The notes under the pieces are model-generated. The model made no database searches. It saw only the letters and a list, made by a program, of their open reading frames with translations, and had not been told where the DNA came from. From Eleginops maclovinus (lineage: Eukaryota > Chordata > Actinopteri > Perciformes > Eleginopidae), in contig NC_086355.1 in NCBI RefSeq assembly GCF_036324505.1, positions 19,024,518-19,088,517 on the forward strand: 64,000 bases of DNA, read 5' to 3'. Numbering within the stretch: the first letter of the stretch is position 1; each line of letters begins with the position of its first letter. This document shows positions 50,901 through 63,800 of the stretch, piece after piece. The translations under genes were made by a program, and so were the position numbers.

Positions 50901-53900
50901 GAAAGACACTTTGGTAGCCTGAATAGCAGCTAAAGATTACAGAGATGTAAACATTTCTCGTAGAGGTCCACCCGGTAAGTACCGCAAATTAATTTTTAAA
51001 ATGTTATTTTTCATATCCATTTGTTCAAAATGCATTATCCTCCTGATGTTTATTTTTTTTCATATTGAACATATTTTGTCCAGCTTTTCAATATACATAT
51101 ACACATAGCTCATTTAAAACATGTGACAAGAAATATTATTGCAACCCATTAAGGACTTCCAGAATATGTAACGGGCATATTAATTGTTTATCTCTCACTG
51201 ATCAAAGTGCATTTATTTGGTGATTTATCATTTATCAAAATGTCTTTTAGTAGGAGAACTGGGTCCTTAACGGGTTTGTTTATATTTTACAGTTGTGAAA
51301 AGTAATTTTGCATTAATGTAATTACCTCTTAACTTCTTGAAATCAATTGACAATGTCTGGAAGCTGACTGAATCATGATGGCAATTTTGCACCAAGCTAG
51401 TACTTATTCAGAGTGCAATCTAAAAAAGTGAAGACTCTTTAAAAATATATTTTTGGGAATTGAGTCAAGAAGAATCTTCACTTTTGTTTTGAAGGATTTA
51501 AGATATCTAAACTCACTGGGTTTTAAAGGTTCCCGTCAACTAAATTCTTGGTCATGTTGGCCGTAACTGTTAGCTTTGTTTTCAAAACGCCGCTATAATC
51601 TGACAGACCAGACTCCAGACATTGTACTTGTCTCACAGTCAAGGCTACCATCTCGATCTTACCAAACGATTGTGAGGAACTTCATCCTAAAAATGATATG
51701 TTAGCGTTCAATACTTAGATTGTTGAAATGTTAGCTTTAAATACTTTTTTAAGGGTTGTGTTTTTGTGTATTTGTTCCTTTTGTTGTGTTATGACTTTGT
51801 TTGACATATCAATTGTGATCTAAACTTCTATAAAGTAGTGCAGTGATGACGTTTTTTAGGCACGAACCCAATCTCGGATGTTTTAGCCACGTTTTGTTTA
51901 GCACGATAATTTCCTTATATTAACACCTCTGTTATGATACTTGAACCGTAATCTTATCACCAGAAAATAAATAAATAACTAACGCGAGGCAATTAACAAA
52001 CAAAGACACGGTCGCATGACTTCACCTAACCACTGCTTAACCAAAGGCGGATTTGTCTTGGCGTGACATTTAGTGGCCTTATTTAGCCTTTTTTTTGTTG
52101 CAATCGCTGGGTTTAAGACGCATAAGAGCTTCAGGCATTTACGTCTGGTGTATTTACTGTCTTGTTTAATGTTGTTGCTCAAAACAGGAAAATCGCCTTG
52201 GTTAAACTCAATTAGAAAAACCATTGACTTCAAGACGAAATAACTGAAATTGTCAAATGCTGACTCATTTACGGGTTTAGGAGTCATTCTTGCATTCCTC
52301 TTCACGCTTGCGACATAAAGTTACACTTTATAAATGATGGTTGCATTCCATTTTGAGTCATAGTTAGGATTATCTCTAACTTTTAATCAAGAAGGCTCAG
52401 TGCCTGTACCTCAGTACCATGCCTGCGCTTCAGTTTAACCCTAACAAAGTCAGTAATGGTGCCGCGTTGTATCCATTGATCTGGAGGGCCCACTAAGTTA
52501 ATCCCTTTCAACACAGAGCCATACAGAGAGGGTTGTAGGGGGAGCACCCCCTCGTCGGTTAACAGTAAAATGATGTAACAGTCACATGGGTGGCCTCAGG
52601 CTGTTTCACAATAGGCCTTGCACTTAGCCACTACATGTGGCCCCCTTCCCACTCCTTTTTTTTGACCTAACATTCAACCAAGCCAGTTTCCTTGAAACAT
52701 AAACTGTCACATGACACAATGTATGATTTGCTTGCATGAATTATACAATTAGGGGAAATTTCCTCTTTATTGTACTAGGGCTGCAAAACTTTTTTGAAAT
52801 CTCAATAAGGACTAGCGCAATATAGACATCGCATTGAGCTGGGAAAATGTCGTTTTGAATTATGTATTGCAGTGCTAATGAAAATTCCACTCCAGATCAT
52901 TTTTTTCTGCTCCTCATTTCTAACGGAATCATTTTTAAACATTGTCGCAAATCATATCCCAATCACAATATTCGTCAAATTAATCGCAATAAGCTATATT
53001 GTCCAAATCGTGCATCCTTAATTTTGATCTCCGTTTGACACCATAAACTGTTACATGACATTTTACCTTGACAGGTTAATGTATGATCTTGAGCCAATAA
53101 TGGCTTATCATTTGCAGCCACTGCCTACAGTAAATTAAAACGGTTCGCTCCCTCTTCTGTTTTCTTTTCTCTTTTCTACATATGTGGAACCAATCGGGAT
53201 ATCGCCTGACCTGAACTCATTCCACACATTCCTACACACTCACTTTTGTGAAATATTCACTTTTTCATAAACACATACACTCATCACTTACACATACCCT
53301 CACTCATTATGCAGTCTACACCTCACTACGTTCTGCCTCCAGTACAAACCCACAGTGATTTCCTGTGTTTGCATCCACCTGGCCTGTAAGTGGTCCAACT
53401 GGGAGATCCCAGTTTCCACCGATGGGAAACACTGGTGGGAGTACGTGGACAACTCGGTCACCCTCGAGCTGCTTGATGGTGAGATTGAATTAATGTTTTT
53501 CTTTACCATAATGCATTATTGTGGATACATTTACCCTGCACCGCAGATCTTATAGCTAGGGTGAAGGTCACAGAACTTGCATATTTTCCAATGGTTTCAT
53601 GACAACATGCATGCCTTGTATTTTCAGAGTTGACCCACGAGTTTCTGCAGATTCTGGAGAAGACGCCCAGCCGGCTAAAGAGGATACGCAACTGGAGGGT
53701 AAAATACATTGCTGCTCTATTTCCTGCATTGCAAGGTTATTTTTGCAACTATGGTTGTCTGCTGTTTGTGCTTTCTGAGTAGTCAGAACTGTGTATGTTA
53801 TTTCATATGATTTTTCTAAGCACCAAGTCATAAGCACATAAAACATTTTGTTAAAAAATTGGAATTTTGAAACTGATCGGCCAGTCAAAGGTCATGACCA

Positions 53901-55595
53901 CTTAGCTGACAGTTTGTAGTCTCACCAAAACAGCTGCATGTACACCTATAACATCTTCATATCACCCTAAAGCTGAAGTACCATACTTGATTAGGAAACC
54001 GTTCAAAAGTGTGGCAATGCTGCAATAGTATGCAGTATTTCAAATATTTAGAGAAATACCACAGCATTAATCGTTTGTTCCGCTGTTAAATCCCTGTATT
54101 AGAGCTTACTGTTGGGGAAACCAAATGCTTAACAGCGTCACAAATCTCTTTTTGTCCTCTAGGCAACACAAGCTGCCAAAAAGCCAAAGGGTGACGGCAC
54201 GTCGTTGAATGACAACTCCTTTGCCGGGCCTTCCATGCTCCAAGATGATGGATCACTCCCTGGTGGCTCCTCCAACCCAAGTTTTTCCAAGACAGGTGCC
54301 GCCTTCATGTCTGGCCCATCCGGGGATGGACCCCTGTCTCTGGAATCCTTGGCCGGCACGTACAACCCAGCCAGCCACAGCGAGTGGCCCCTGGGCAACC
54401 AGAGCCAAGCAGGGTATGGTTCCTCCAGTATAAAACAGGAACCCCTCAGCATCCCTCTGCAAGAGCCCTCCTTGCTTCTTAATGCGCCGGTATACAGGAC
54501 TGATAAAACACTGGACTTCATCCCTGTCAAACAGGAACACAAAGGAGGCCAGCCTCCTCCACCACCACAACCGTCTCCAGCTCAGAAGCTGTCTCTGGAC
54601 AAATACAGAGAGAAACATGCAGCAGAGCAGGCTGTCTCCGGGCATAAACGCAGTCAGGAACAGCATGGAGGAATAATGGATTGTGATGGGAGGGGGGACA
54701 TGTTATCTTCCTCCTCTTCTACCTATGCACCCGCGAGCCAAGTAGACCATAGAAAACATTCACAGCCCCACCAAACATCCCACAGTGGTGGTGGTAGCAC
54801 CACTGCCTCCCCTATGAAAATTAAAGCCCCCTCCTCAACTTCAGGGCAAGAAAGACGTCATCACAGTGACAAGCGGGACAAAGGCTCACTCAAACTTCGC
54901 CTGGCTGTTCCCGGGTCTGGCGGCAGCTACCAGCTAGACAAATATGGACAGCCAAGCAAAGACGAGCTCAAGATGAAGATAAAAGTCTCATCATCGGAGC
55001 GCCACAGCTCATCGGACGAAGGCATGGCAGCCAACAACAACAACAACAAGAGCAAACATTCCAGCCCTCTGGTGAGCAAGGAGAAGCAACACCGCGGGGC
55101 AGATCACCTCCATCGGCACCACAAGCACAGTTATCCACACACACACAGCGGGAACGGTGGGGGAGGCCCGCTACGGGGTCCCCCGGGGCTGCCGGGCATG
55201 GAAGGGCCCATACTCTCTCCTCCCGGATCCCTGTCTTCCTCCTCGTCGCGCAAGAGGGCTCACCCCGAGGCTGGCCACAACCACCACCCTCCCTCCTCAT
55301 TCTCCACCTCATGCTCCAAAGTGAGCAAAAACTCCAAGGGTGGCACAGGTGCTGCAGGTACTACATCTTTTTCTTTCCCCTTTTCTTCTCCTTGCTCCTC
55401 TCCTGTACTGCAGTGTGTCTCGTCTGGCTTGCAGCTCTATGGCTAACCTCCCCCCCCCCACCCCCCCTCCTCCTTATTCTTGTTTCTCCTCCTCCTCCTC
55501 CCCTCCTGTCACACCCAGGTGGGCTGCGGACCTCTCAGCAGTACCCTCCTCCTCCTAGTGAATCGCCACATGAAGTGGGAGAGCAGAGACACTGA
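47935..55595 (+). CDS. ccnt2: Cyclin T2, complete (P-TEFb subunit)
   Basis: Exons: 47935-48092, 48751-48832, 48962-49090, 49399-49459, 49975-50037, 50534-50579, 53315-53478, 53628-53698, 54163-55357, 55519-55595; all GT-AG, total 681 residues. Reading on through 55358 instead gives a stop at 55444-55446 (427 codons from exon 9, 685 residues). The cyclin fold occupies residues 1-258 ([35 protein letters not shown]), closely matching vertebrate cyclin T2. The C-terminal half is disordered and includes [27 protein letters not shown] and a His-rich tract (about 566-587). In the family this tract helps bind the Pol II C-terminal domain and drives condensates. Cyclin T2 activates CDK9 to release paused Pol II in the nucleus. 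Start chosen from homology; two out-of-frame ATGs lie just upstream. Confidence 0.96.
48093..48750 (+). other. ccnt2 intron 1
   Basis: 658 bases, donor GTATCC (phase 2), acceptor CTCCAG. Nothing recognised. Confidence 0.75.
49091..50533 (+). other. ccnt2 introns 3-5 with the two short exons between
   Basis: Outside exons 4 (49399-49459) and 5 (49975-50037) the sequence is plain intron. Intron 5 contains a short CA run (50148-50161) and a degenerate inverted-repeat element (50228-50412). Confidence 0.65.
50228..50412. repeat. Degenerate MITE-like element with inverted termini
   Basis: AGGCCAAGACCAAGACTGAAAG at the left and TTTTCAGTCTTGGCCTTGTC at the right are imperfect reverse complements. 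Interior T-rich, non-coding. Superfamily not assigned. Confidence 0.45.
50640..50880 (+). other. GC-rich island inside ccnt2 intron 6
   Basis: About 240 bases clearly richer in G+C and CpG than the surrounding intron, starting after a plausible acceptor (TAATGCAG, ending near 50641). No long open frame on either strand. It could be an alternative exon, a regulatory island or a structured RNA. I recognise none of these specifically. Confidence 0.35.
51424..51485. other. Short hairpin in ccnt2 intron 6
   Basis: AAAAGTGAAGACTCTT (51424-51439) pairs with AAGAATCTTCACTTTT (51470-51485) at 15 of 16 positions, with a loop of 30 bases. The size is in the range of small RNA precursors, but nothing else supports one. 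Confidence 0.4.
52779..53020 (+). repeat. Degenerate hAT-like MITE
   Basis: Begins TAGGGCTGCA and ends near GTGCATCC, resembling the TAGGGCTGCA...TGCAGCCCTA termini of a repeat common in fish. The interior has CAATAAGG, ATCGCATTG and TTAATCGCAATAAG words typical of that family. Heavily mutated. Confidence 0.5.
55358..55518 (+). other. Alternative or retained ccnt2 intron 9
   Basis: Bounded by GCTGCAG|GTACTA and CACCCAG|GTGGGC. If removed, ccnt2 ends in a short tail [17 protein letters not shown] (stop at 55593). If retained, the frame continues 29 codons to the stop at 55444-55446. It contains a C-rich low-complexity run (55451-55505) that serves as a strong polypyrimidine tract. Confidence 0.5.
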
Positions 55596-57220
55596 GTCCA
55601 CCCCTCTGCAGCCATGGCCCAAACTACCCACAGCTCAGACTATGAAGACTATGCTCCCTGTTAAGTGCCCTGTGAAAAATAACTTGTTATGTCATGATAA
55701 ACCCTTTACTGAATGGCAGAAAACTTGTCTGCCAAAAAAAGATAAGTATTGTTGGACCTCTCCATTTCTGAGACAAGAAAGATGAAAACAATTATGCTTC
55801 CTGACCATCAGATCTCTGGGCCCTAATGCTCAGTCCTTTCTTTCTGTTAGTGTTGAATTGCTGCTTGGTTCTCCTTCCTCAAATGAGTCTCGGAATGTGC
55901 AAAGGTGGGTGTGCGTTTTCATCGAGGGGAAAGTACTTTACCTGCATTTCAGATCTCCATATGGGAATAAGTACTAAAAGAGGCACGGAAGGTGCTCGTT
56001 CTTCCTCCTTTTTTTAACGATTAATTTAATTGAATCCCATTTCTGCGGTTATATGGAGGAAGGCAGTGGCCATCTGGAGAGGAGTTAAAGTTATTTTTGC
56101 TGGCATTCCAATGAATACTATTGATGGATGCATTTTTTTTTTTAGGTCTGAATTTTCATCTCCTCAATCTCTTGTCTTGATTTATTTTTTATACTTTAGT
56201 ACTGTGCGTATGATTTGCATGTTTCAATCATCAAAGGGATTTTAAAGGAGAATGCATATTTGCTGTTTACAGAAAGTGGAGATAAATGTACATACGTTTT
56301 TGTATGTTTAAAAGAAAAAAATATGACTACTCAGGTTTGGAGCTGCTTGTAAGTATAACAAGATAACTATAATACCTATGAAAAACTTTTATTTTGTTGA
56401 TCAACGGATTGGGCGTCATCTGGTGAATGATTGCAGCCTTCCAGTGGCATGTGCTTCTTACACCTTCCTGCAGGGGGAGCTGTACTGTGCTTTTCATCAC
56501 AGGAATATCAGTTGATGCCCTCAGTGACACAGGCACATCCAACACCTACTTATTATAACATCAGAGTGATGCAATTTGTACCAAAAAGGAATTATCTTTT
56601 GGACCTATTAGTAGACCTTTAAGCTGGATGCCAAAGGTTGTGCCTCAAAAAGACAAACAACTGACAAAGACAGTAGTAGTGTGCTATTAAAGTTTACATA
56701 ACCCTTTTTACTTTGAAGTGTATCACATAATTTCATGACGTGAAGCTGTAGCCTTTAGATGTCAGCCCTTAAATGGGATACATGTAAGTATAATTCAATC
56801 AGCCAATAACATGATACTATATAGAATAAAAAACTATAGAACTGGGACCATTTGGCCAAATGCAACTGCTGGATGTTTTTGCATCTGCAATGTTGACACC
56901 CCAACTAGGTTTGGTCTTCATCCAATTGGTTAAATGTACATTTACAGCCATGTACCTGTCCGAACATGTCTTCAGTTTCATACATTAAACTCTGTATTGT
57001 TCTCAGATCTTGACCCCTTAGGTTCTTCACATGAGCTCTGTGTGCAAAGTACTCCAGGCTGGATTGATCGTACCTTTGTTAGGGATGTTAGGACACACAG
57101 AAAGCAGTTGAGGACAAATAAGCATAACCCCCCCCCCCCCCATCCTTTTTTTTTGTTGTTTGTTGTTTTCTCTTTTCAATACAATATTATGAATAAACTT
57201 CAAAGTTGCTATTACCGTGA
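55596..57220 (+). other. ccnt2 3' UTR
   Basis: Non-coding stretch after the ccnt2 stop, ending near the AATAAA at 57192-57197. An earlier AATAAA is at 56825-56830. A 14-C homopolymer lies near 57128-57141. No other gene seen. Confidence 0.6.
57192..57197 (+). terminator. Candidate ccnt2 distal poly(A) signal
   Basis: AATAAA about 1.6 kb after the ccnt2 stop. Cleavage would fall near 57215, directly facing the map3k19 3' end. Confidence 0.5.
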
Positions 57221-57247
57221 CACAGTATAAACCCTGGTTGTTGTCAT

Positions 57248-57253
57248 TTTATT
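57248..57253 (-). terminator. Candidate map3k19 poly(A) signal
   Basis: AATAAA on the minus strand about 560 bases after the map3k19 stop. A TTTAAT (ATTAAA on minus) also occurs near 57730, so the true end may be closer to the gene. Confidence 0.4.
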
Positions 57254-57810
57254 TTGCATATAACAATGTTACTGCAGTTGCGAAGAAAAGACATGTTTGA
57301 TTTCTAGCAATATGTTAAGGTTGATTAGTAAATACATTAGTAAACTCTACACATTGATTCCTCAGAAATAGCTCAGGAAAATGAGGCAGTAATATTGATT
57401 AGACACATTTTATAAGCAGCTAAGTGTGACAGCAGTTGCATTGCATACATTTTAAATTAAGGCATTTATAAGATTGGCACACATAAGATTTCTATAGAAA
57501 ATATACAAAATCAGTAAAAAAAAAAAACATGGCATCTATCTGTTCACATTTTATATGTTCTATTAGGCGAGAGTGAAATGGTAGAAAGTGCTTCTCATGT
57601 TCCTTAAACTGTAAAGAATGCAATGACCATTGCTTCCAGAAAGGGCTGGGACACAAGCCCAATGCTCAAACACTACTAGTGCATCAGTGGGGATGGGTGG
57701 CTCGCCCTCACAGGGTCACAAAAGAATACTTATTTTAATTTGAGTTATCAATTCCAATGAATCATTAAAATGGGTTCTTGAACTAAACATTCTCTTGGCC
57801 ATGTAAATTG
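57254..57810 (-). other. map3k19 3' UTR
   Basis: Non-coding stretch downstream (minus strand) of the map3k19 stop at 57811-57813. Low-complexity A run near 57517-57528. Nothing else recognised. Confidence 0.55.
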
Positions 57811-60800
57811 TTAACCGCAAAGACCCTCTGGGTGACCACAGCAGCCTTTTTTCTGCTTCTCCCAGGCGTTCGCTCCAGTCTTATTTTGAGGGATGAATGA
57901 ATGCTTCAGCAGCTGGTCTGCAGATGGTCGTATTCTCTGGTCACTGTAGTTAAGAGATAACAAATGAAAATAAGGAAAACTATTCTCATAAATGTCTCAA
58001 AATAGAAAATGAGGCACTTAATAATGATTTAAACTTGATTAGGTAAAAACTCATAAGTACTGTACGTTTTCCATTACAGATTGAAGTAGTATGTAGGTTT
58101 ATGACAGGTATTTGCCTGTTCAAACAGACCAGGGATGACAAAAGTCCTCACCTTGTCAAGCTGATTTGTACAAAATCCTTGGCGTTATCCGAAAACCCCT
58201 CTGGTAAGGAAGGCATCAAGCCTCTTTTAGCCCCAATGTAGAACAAGGCAGCCAGCTTGTCCATGTGAGCCAGTGGTGGTTTCCCTGTGGCCATCTCAAA
58301 CACTGTGCAACCCACACTCCATATATCAGACTTTGTGCCATATCCTGTCTCATTGATGACCTAAGGAGTGGAAAACATAAAAAGGGCAATTTGATATTTA
58401 GCTCAAATAAAATAATTGGAACATTGCAAAAAAAAAAAAAAAAAAGCATGCATTCACAGTTGAGGTAAGGCATTGGCCGCGAGTTGTTAGGTCCAGAAAA
58501 GCTGATTGGTTAGGCCGGGCATAGGACCTGACCAAACCGGGGTACTGGTAGCCTAACTCCCTCTAGTGTGCAGATTTTAGCAATTGAATGCTACGCTAGG
58601 CTCGTCTTGCCAAGAAAAGCAGTTGAATTTACAATAACACCGTCTTCACATATGAGAAGACCTCCTAAATGATCCCAACATTTACCTCTGGTGCCATCCA
58701 GTAAGGTGTGCCATGGACAGACTTCAGCAGATCTCCACTGTTGCTAGCGGTGTGGTTCAGGCAGCTGAGACGACGCGCACAACCGAAGTCGATGAGTTTG
58801 ATGACTCCAGTGGGCATCAGCATGATGTTGTTTCCCTTCAAGTCACGATGAATCACTCTGTTTAGGTGAAGATAAGCCACCCCTTCCAGAATCTGATGTG
58901 TGTATAATGCCAGGACACGCTCTGGCAGAGGACCAAACCTGAACACAGTAAGTGGTGTTGAAGGTTAGTAACAGACCATTCTAGAAGTCTCTACTTTTTG
59001 TTTTTTGAAGTTTCTAAGGGATACATCACCCCAAAATGATCAATGATATATCAAATACTTAACCTGGCTGGAATTCTTGAAGAAAACTTTATTTTTCTTT
59101 TAGCTTCAACGTTAAACAAAGAATTGAAAACTGAACATTTGACAAACGGTCACTTGACCCTTGCAGTATAATCCAAGTCTCATGTATCCAGTTGTGCTCA
59201 ATTCGTTACAAAAATATGACATTTTGCCGAAACTTTACGGTTTTGCCCCTATTTCCTAAATGCACCAATTTTTGGGGATTTTTCGTAAACCATGGAGACA
59301 TGCAAGGAAAACAAAGCTTTCTTCAAGTATCAACAGATACATATCTGGATAAAATTAAGAGACCACTGCAGCATTATCAGTTTCTCTGGTTCTACTATTT
59401 ATAGGTATTTCTTTGAGTTAAATTACATTTTTGCATTATTATTGTATTCGATAAACTACTGATAACATTTCTCTGTGTTGGAATTCAACAGACACTGGAA
59501 TGACTGCCATACATGTAGAGATTGAGATTTAAGAAACATTTGGAGTGGTCTCTTAATTTTTTTCGGAGCTGTATACAGGGTGAGTAAAGGAATGTTAATA
59601 TTGGGGTGAATATTCCTAAGTGTTTTTGCATCACATATTCCTGGGGAACTTGTAGGTGGTTTTGAATAACTAACCTGTGAAGGATGCTGGCGATGGATCC
59701 TCCTGGGATGTATTCCATAAATATGGAAACCACATGCTGTTGCAATGAGGTACCCAGGAATCCCACAATGTTGGTGTGTCTTAGGGTTTTAAGCAGCTCC
59801 ACCTCCCCCTGCAGACGACTGTACTCCGTCTTGGCAGTGTCTGGGTCAGAGGAATCCAGGCTCACCTGCTTCACAGCTATCAGCTGGCCCTGGCTGGTCA
59901 GGCCGCAGTACACCTGGGAAGAAGAAGCAGTGGTCGCCAGGGTTAATGGAGCATCAGTGTCTGCAGTGGGACATATACTGCTTTGAGTATTTTTAAACTA
60001 TTAATATAGATTGCATGGTTGTGCGTATAGTGAACATCTTAGGATGTTCTTGTACTGTGTCATTATTGTGTGTAGCCTCACTGCGTTATTCCATACTTAC
60101 TGTCCCATAGGCTCCCCTGCCGAGTACTTCACCTTTTGTCCATGTGATCACGTCATTTACAACCAACACAGAGCCAAGCAGAGCAGCACTGTCTGTGGGC
60201 TTAACCTGCAATTAAATCAACATAATGAACATTTAAAAGAGAAAGCTACTTGTGGACTTGATAATCTATCTTTTATTGCACAACATTTTGGACTGCAAAA
60301 AGTAGTAATATGTGCCATGCAAAATCAATCCTAAACATGGTGAAATCATGTGAAAATAATGGCAATGCTTCTTTTTAAAGTTCCATTACTTTTGATCATA
60401 AAGGTTTACCTCAGGATATGTTTTTCTTCCAGATATAGAATTGTTTTCTCCGTCCGATTCCAGGCTTTCAGGTTCTATGTATACATCCCTCTCGTCCAAT
60501 GAGATCAGCTCCTCAGCCAGACATTGCAGCAGATCATCTGTAAGTGGCCCGTCCCCCACCTCATCCAGAAACTTCTTGTAAACTGGTGACACAATGGTGT
60601 GGCTACCACTGCTGGAAGAAGCCCAGGTTTTGATCTCCACCTGTTGGGGGCTTTGAGATAACACAGCCTCAAGAACCAGTCGGTTTGGGTTTCCTATTTC
60701 TTGCATGTTCATGTGGAGGTGACTATAATCATCAACATGAGATAAAGCTGCTGGCTTGGTTAATGTTTTCTTGTTAGATTTGACTGTTTCCGACCCATGT

Positions 60801-63800
60801 CTAGAAAGAGCTTCCTCTATGGTAGACAAAATGGTTTCTTGAGCATTACCACGGAAAATGCCATCGTCCTTAGATAGTTCAGCTTCCTTGAGTCTATCTG
60901 ATACAGGCATATCCTTCTTTCTTTGCATACATTTCTTTGGTACAGGTGTGAGGGGAGGTTTCACCCTAGAGGGCGCATGTTTAGGTTTGCCTTTAGCTGA
61001 AGCAACCATGCTCTCCCCCGGACTTCTCCTCTGTGCTTGTTTCGGTGTTCTGTGTTTGACTTTATGCCACTGTGGCATCCTCCTAAACGGAGCAGACTGT
61101 ACTTGTCTATCCTTGACTTTCTCACAGGAGCTAGAAACTCGAAGGTTATCATAGATGGGACCAGCAAACATCTCGTAGATGGCTGGTCCTTCATCCCCAC
61201 TCTGTATCTGCTTAAACATGTCTTTGTAGGTGATGAAGTCCACGGCAGATTTAGACCTTGGTTTGCCTGCTAAACTGGGTCTCTTTAACACCCGGATGGT
61301 CTTTACCTCCCTAACTGGTGGAGTTTTGTTGCTGTTCATCTTCTCAGGAGTTGGTCTTTTGCTCTGATCATTAAGCTTATTCCGTGGTGATATGGTGCCG
61401 GTGTTAGAACACGCAACTTTAAGCTTTGATTTCCCTTTTATGACAATCTCTCTGCTAATTATTATCTCCGGGCTTTTCCTTGTTTTATCTTTACCTTGTG
61501 TGGAAAGTGAGGAGAACTTCAGATTGCTTCTGGACTTATTCCGATTGGGGATGCTTCGTTCTTTGCACGCTACCATGTTAAAGGACTGCTGGTTCGTTTG
61601 AATGTTTTCTCTCAGTTGACTGTTTGTGATACTTCTTCTGTCCTTGTTTCGGACAGGCTTTAAGGCTTTCAACATCCTCTCATCTTTCTTGGGTTCGACG
61701 TCTGACTGAGGGAGTTTTACAGCTGAAGTACATAATTTTATTTTCTCCTTTGTAGTGCTAGCAGTTTTCTTTAAATCCTTGCTACAAGGGATTGGGTTAT
61801 CTATGCTGTTTTCTTCATAACAGGAATCTTTCATTGTCCTTTCATTGTTTCTTTCTTCCCTGGAAGTTCCTTCAGGGTACACAATAACATCCCTATCATC
61901 ATCATTCATAATAAGTGTTATGCTATGGCTAGTCTCAGTCCCAGGCTCTGGGGTGCAACCCACATAGTTATTTTCCTTCTTCAACTTTGATTTGATAGGT
62001 ATTTCAATATCCACAATGTCTCCTTTTTGTGCATAGTTCATAAAGGACTGACCCTCACTCTCTGAGTTAGGGTTTAAAGCTTGTTCAGCATTGTCAAGAT
62101 CTTTGATAGGGTCTCTGTCCAGGTCATGTACTGATCTGTAGATCGGTGATATATGACTGATTCTTGACTGAACTTTAAAATGCTGCCTTGTCTCCCCTAC
62201 CAAATCAGCCTCGGTGGTGCTCATGCTGTTGGATTGCTGCAACAATGTATCTCCAAAAAACTTCAGAGGTCTTTCTCCTGATACTCGCTTAAGTATGTCC
62301 TTTGCATCTTCTTCGTCCTCCAGGTCGATGGAACTCTGGCTGCTGCTGCTGCTGCTGCTGCTGGACCCGCTCTCTTCACTCCCCCCTTTAGTTGTCAGTG
62401 GGCTGTCCCAAAACAACCGTTCTCTTCTCAGCCGGGTCTTAGAGCAAAGGGGGCTCCGGCTTATGGGCTTCAGGGGAACATGGTGTTTAAGTGCTGGCAG
62501 AGCAGCTATGTCCCGTGGCCTGCTGTCCAGTGGTGCCAACAACTTGGGGGTTCTGGGGTGCAGAGATAGTAAGGGATCCTGCAAGAAGGGACATTGACAG
62601 TAAGGAATTGTGAGACGACCAACTGAATGTAAGCAAAGCGAAAAAGTTGAAAATGATATAGGGATGCTTTTGGTTGTAACTCACCTTTTGTTCATTTACA
62701 GGTTCTTGAGAACCCAGTCCTGCAGATAGGAAAAATATATATTTAAAACGGCGTAGCATAAAGGTTGCTGAATTATTTTGCGTCGTAAATTGAGCCTTCA
62801 TTTTCACATGAGCAGAACTGGATTGAAAGTGAGGTTGATAGGGAGCTAATCTAAACGCAGATGGTGTTGTTATTCTATAGCCAATGATTGTATAAAAACA
62901 ACATTTACCTTTAATTCATCATTTAAAGCAAAACAATATCATATACACCACAAAAGTATAATTATGACAATTGTATGTGTGTTTCCTTTTGGATATATTC
63001 TAACATAGGAATATTCCAACTCTGATTCTTATCTAATTTTAAAATAGTACTGCAGTCAAAGCTTTAATGTCTAGATCCACATACGGCTCTGGATGTGTGC
63101 TCTGGCCTGCATCACAGTGTTGGAACAAAGCAGTGGTTCCAAGATGCTGGGGGCTGACTGGCTGAGCAGGCTGGGCTCTGCCACAGACAGCAGGCTGGGT
63201 GAGGACAGATATGCAGCCACCACACTTGTTGTTCTCTTTCTTCTAGTGAAAAGTCAAAATCAAACATGTTTTAGATTGTGTGCCACAGATATTCACAAAA
63301 AACTCTAGAAAAAACTGCAAATGAGTCTGAAGGTCTTACCACCTGTTGTTTTAATTTACAAATAAAAAATTGTGTAGAAATAATATTGACAGATTCAAAC
63401 TGTCCCCTCATCACTCCATAATGATCTGATGTAACTTTACTTATGCTAATACTGTACATTAAGCAAACAGGAATGACAGGAATTTCCATAAACTTTTTTG
63501 TATTGTTTTGAACCCTTTAAAGGTACGACTGGCGCTATTTTAATGACACCATCTTGTCCTCCTCTAACTCGATGAACCAACTTCTTATGATTCCAAAACT
63601 GAAGTGGATGGAAAGAAGCATTTATTTGCATTGTCTTTTACAATTTATTTTACGAAATGTGTTAAATCCTCCGGTCTATTTAATTCAGAGATTTATTCTG
63701 ACCGTATTTCTTACTCTGTTTATTTGTTATTTTAACAAACTTGCTATCTACAATTGATTATTTGCTTAAATAATGAGTCCAGCCAAAGTGTGTACCTGTG

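Larger units (their letters stand above)
50580..53314 (+). other. ccnt2 intron 6
   Basis: 2.7 kb, the longest ccnt2 intron. It holds a GC-rich island (50640-50880), a short hairpin (51424-51485) and a degenerate element with TAGGGCTGCA-type ends (52779-53020). Confidence 0.7.

Noticed and set aside
62578..62584. Apparent start of map3k19 large exon frame
   Set aside because: The codon is TTG and lies in the intron; the acceptor TTGCAG at 62579 and the upstream 35-base exon give a better model.
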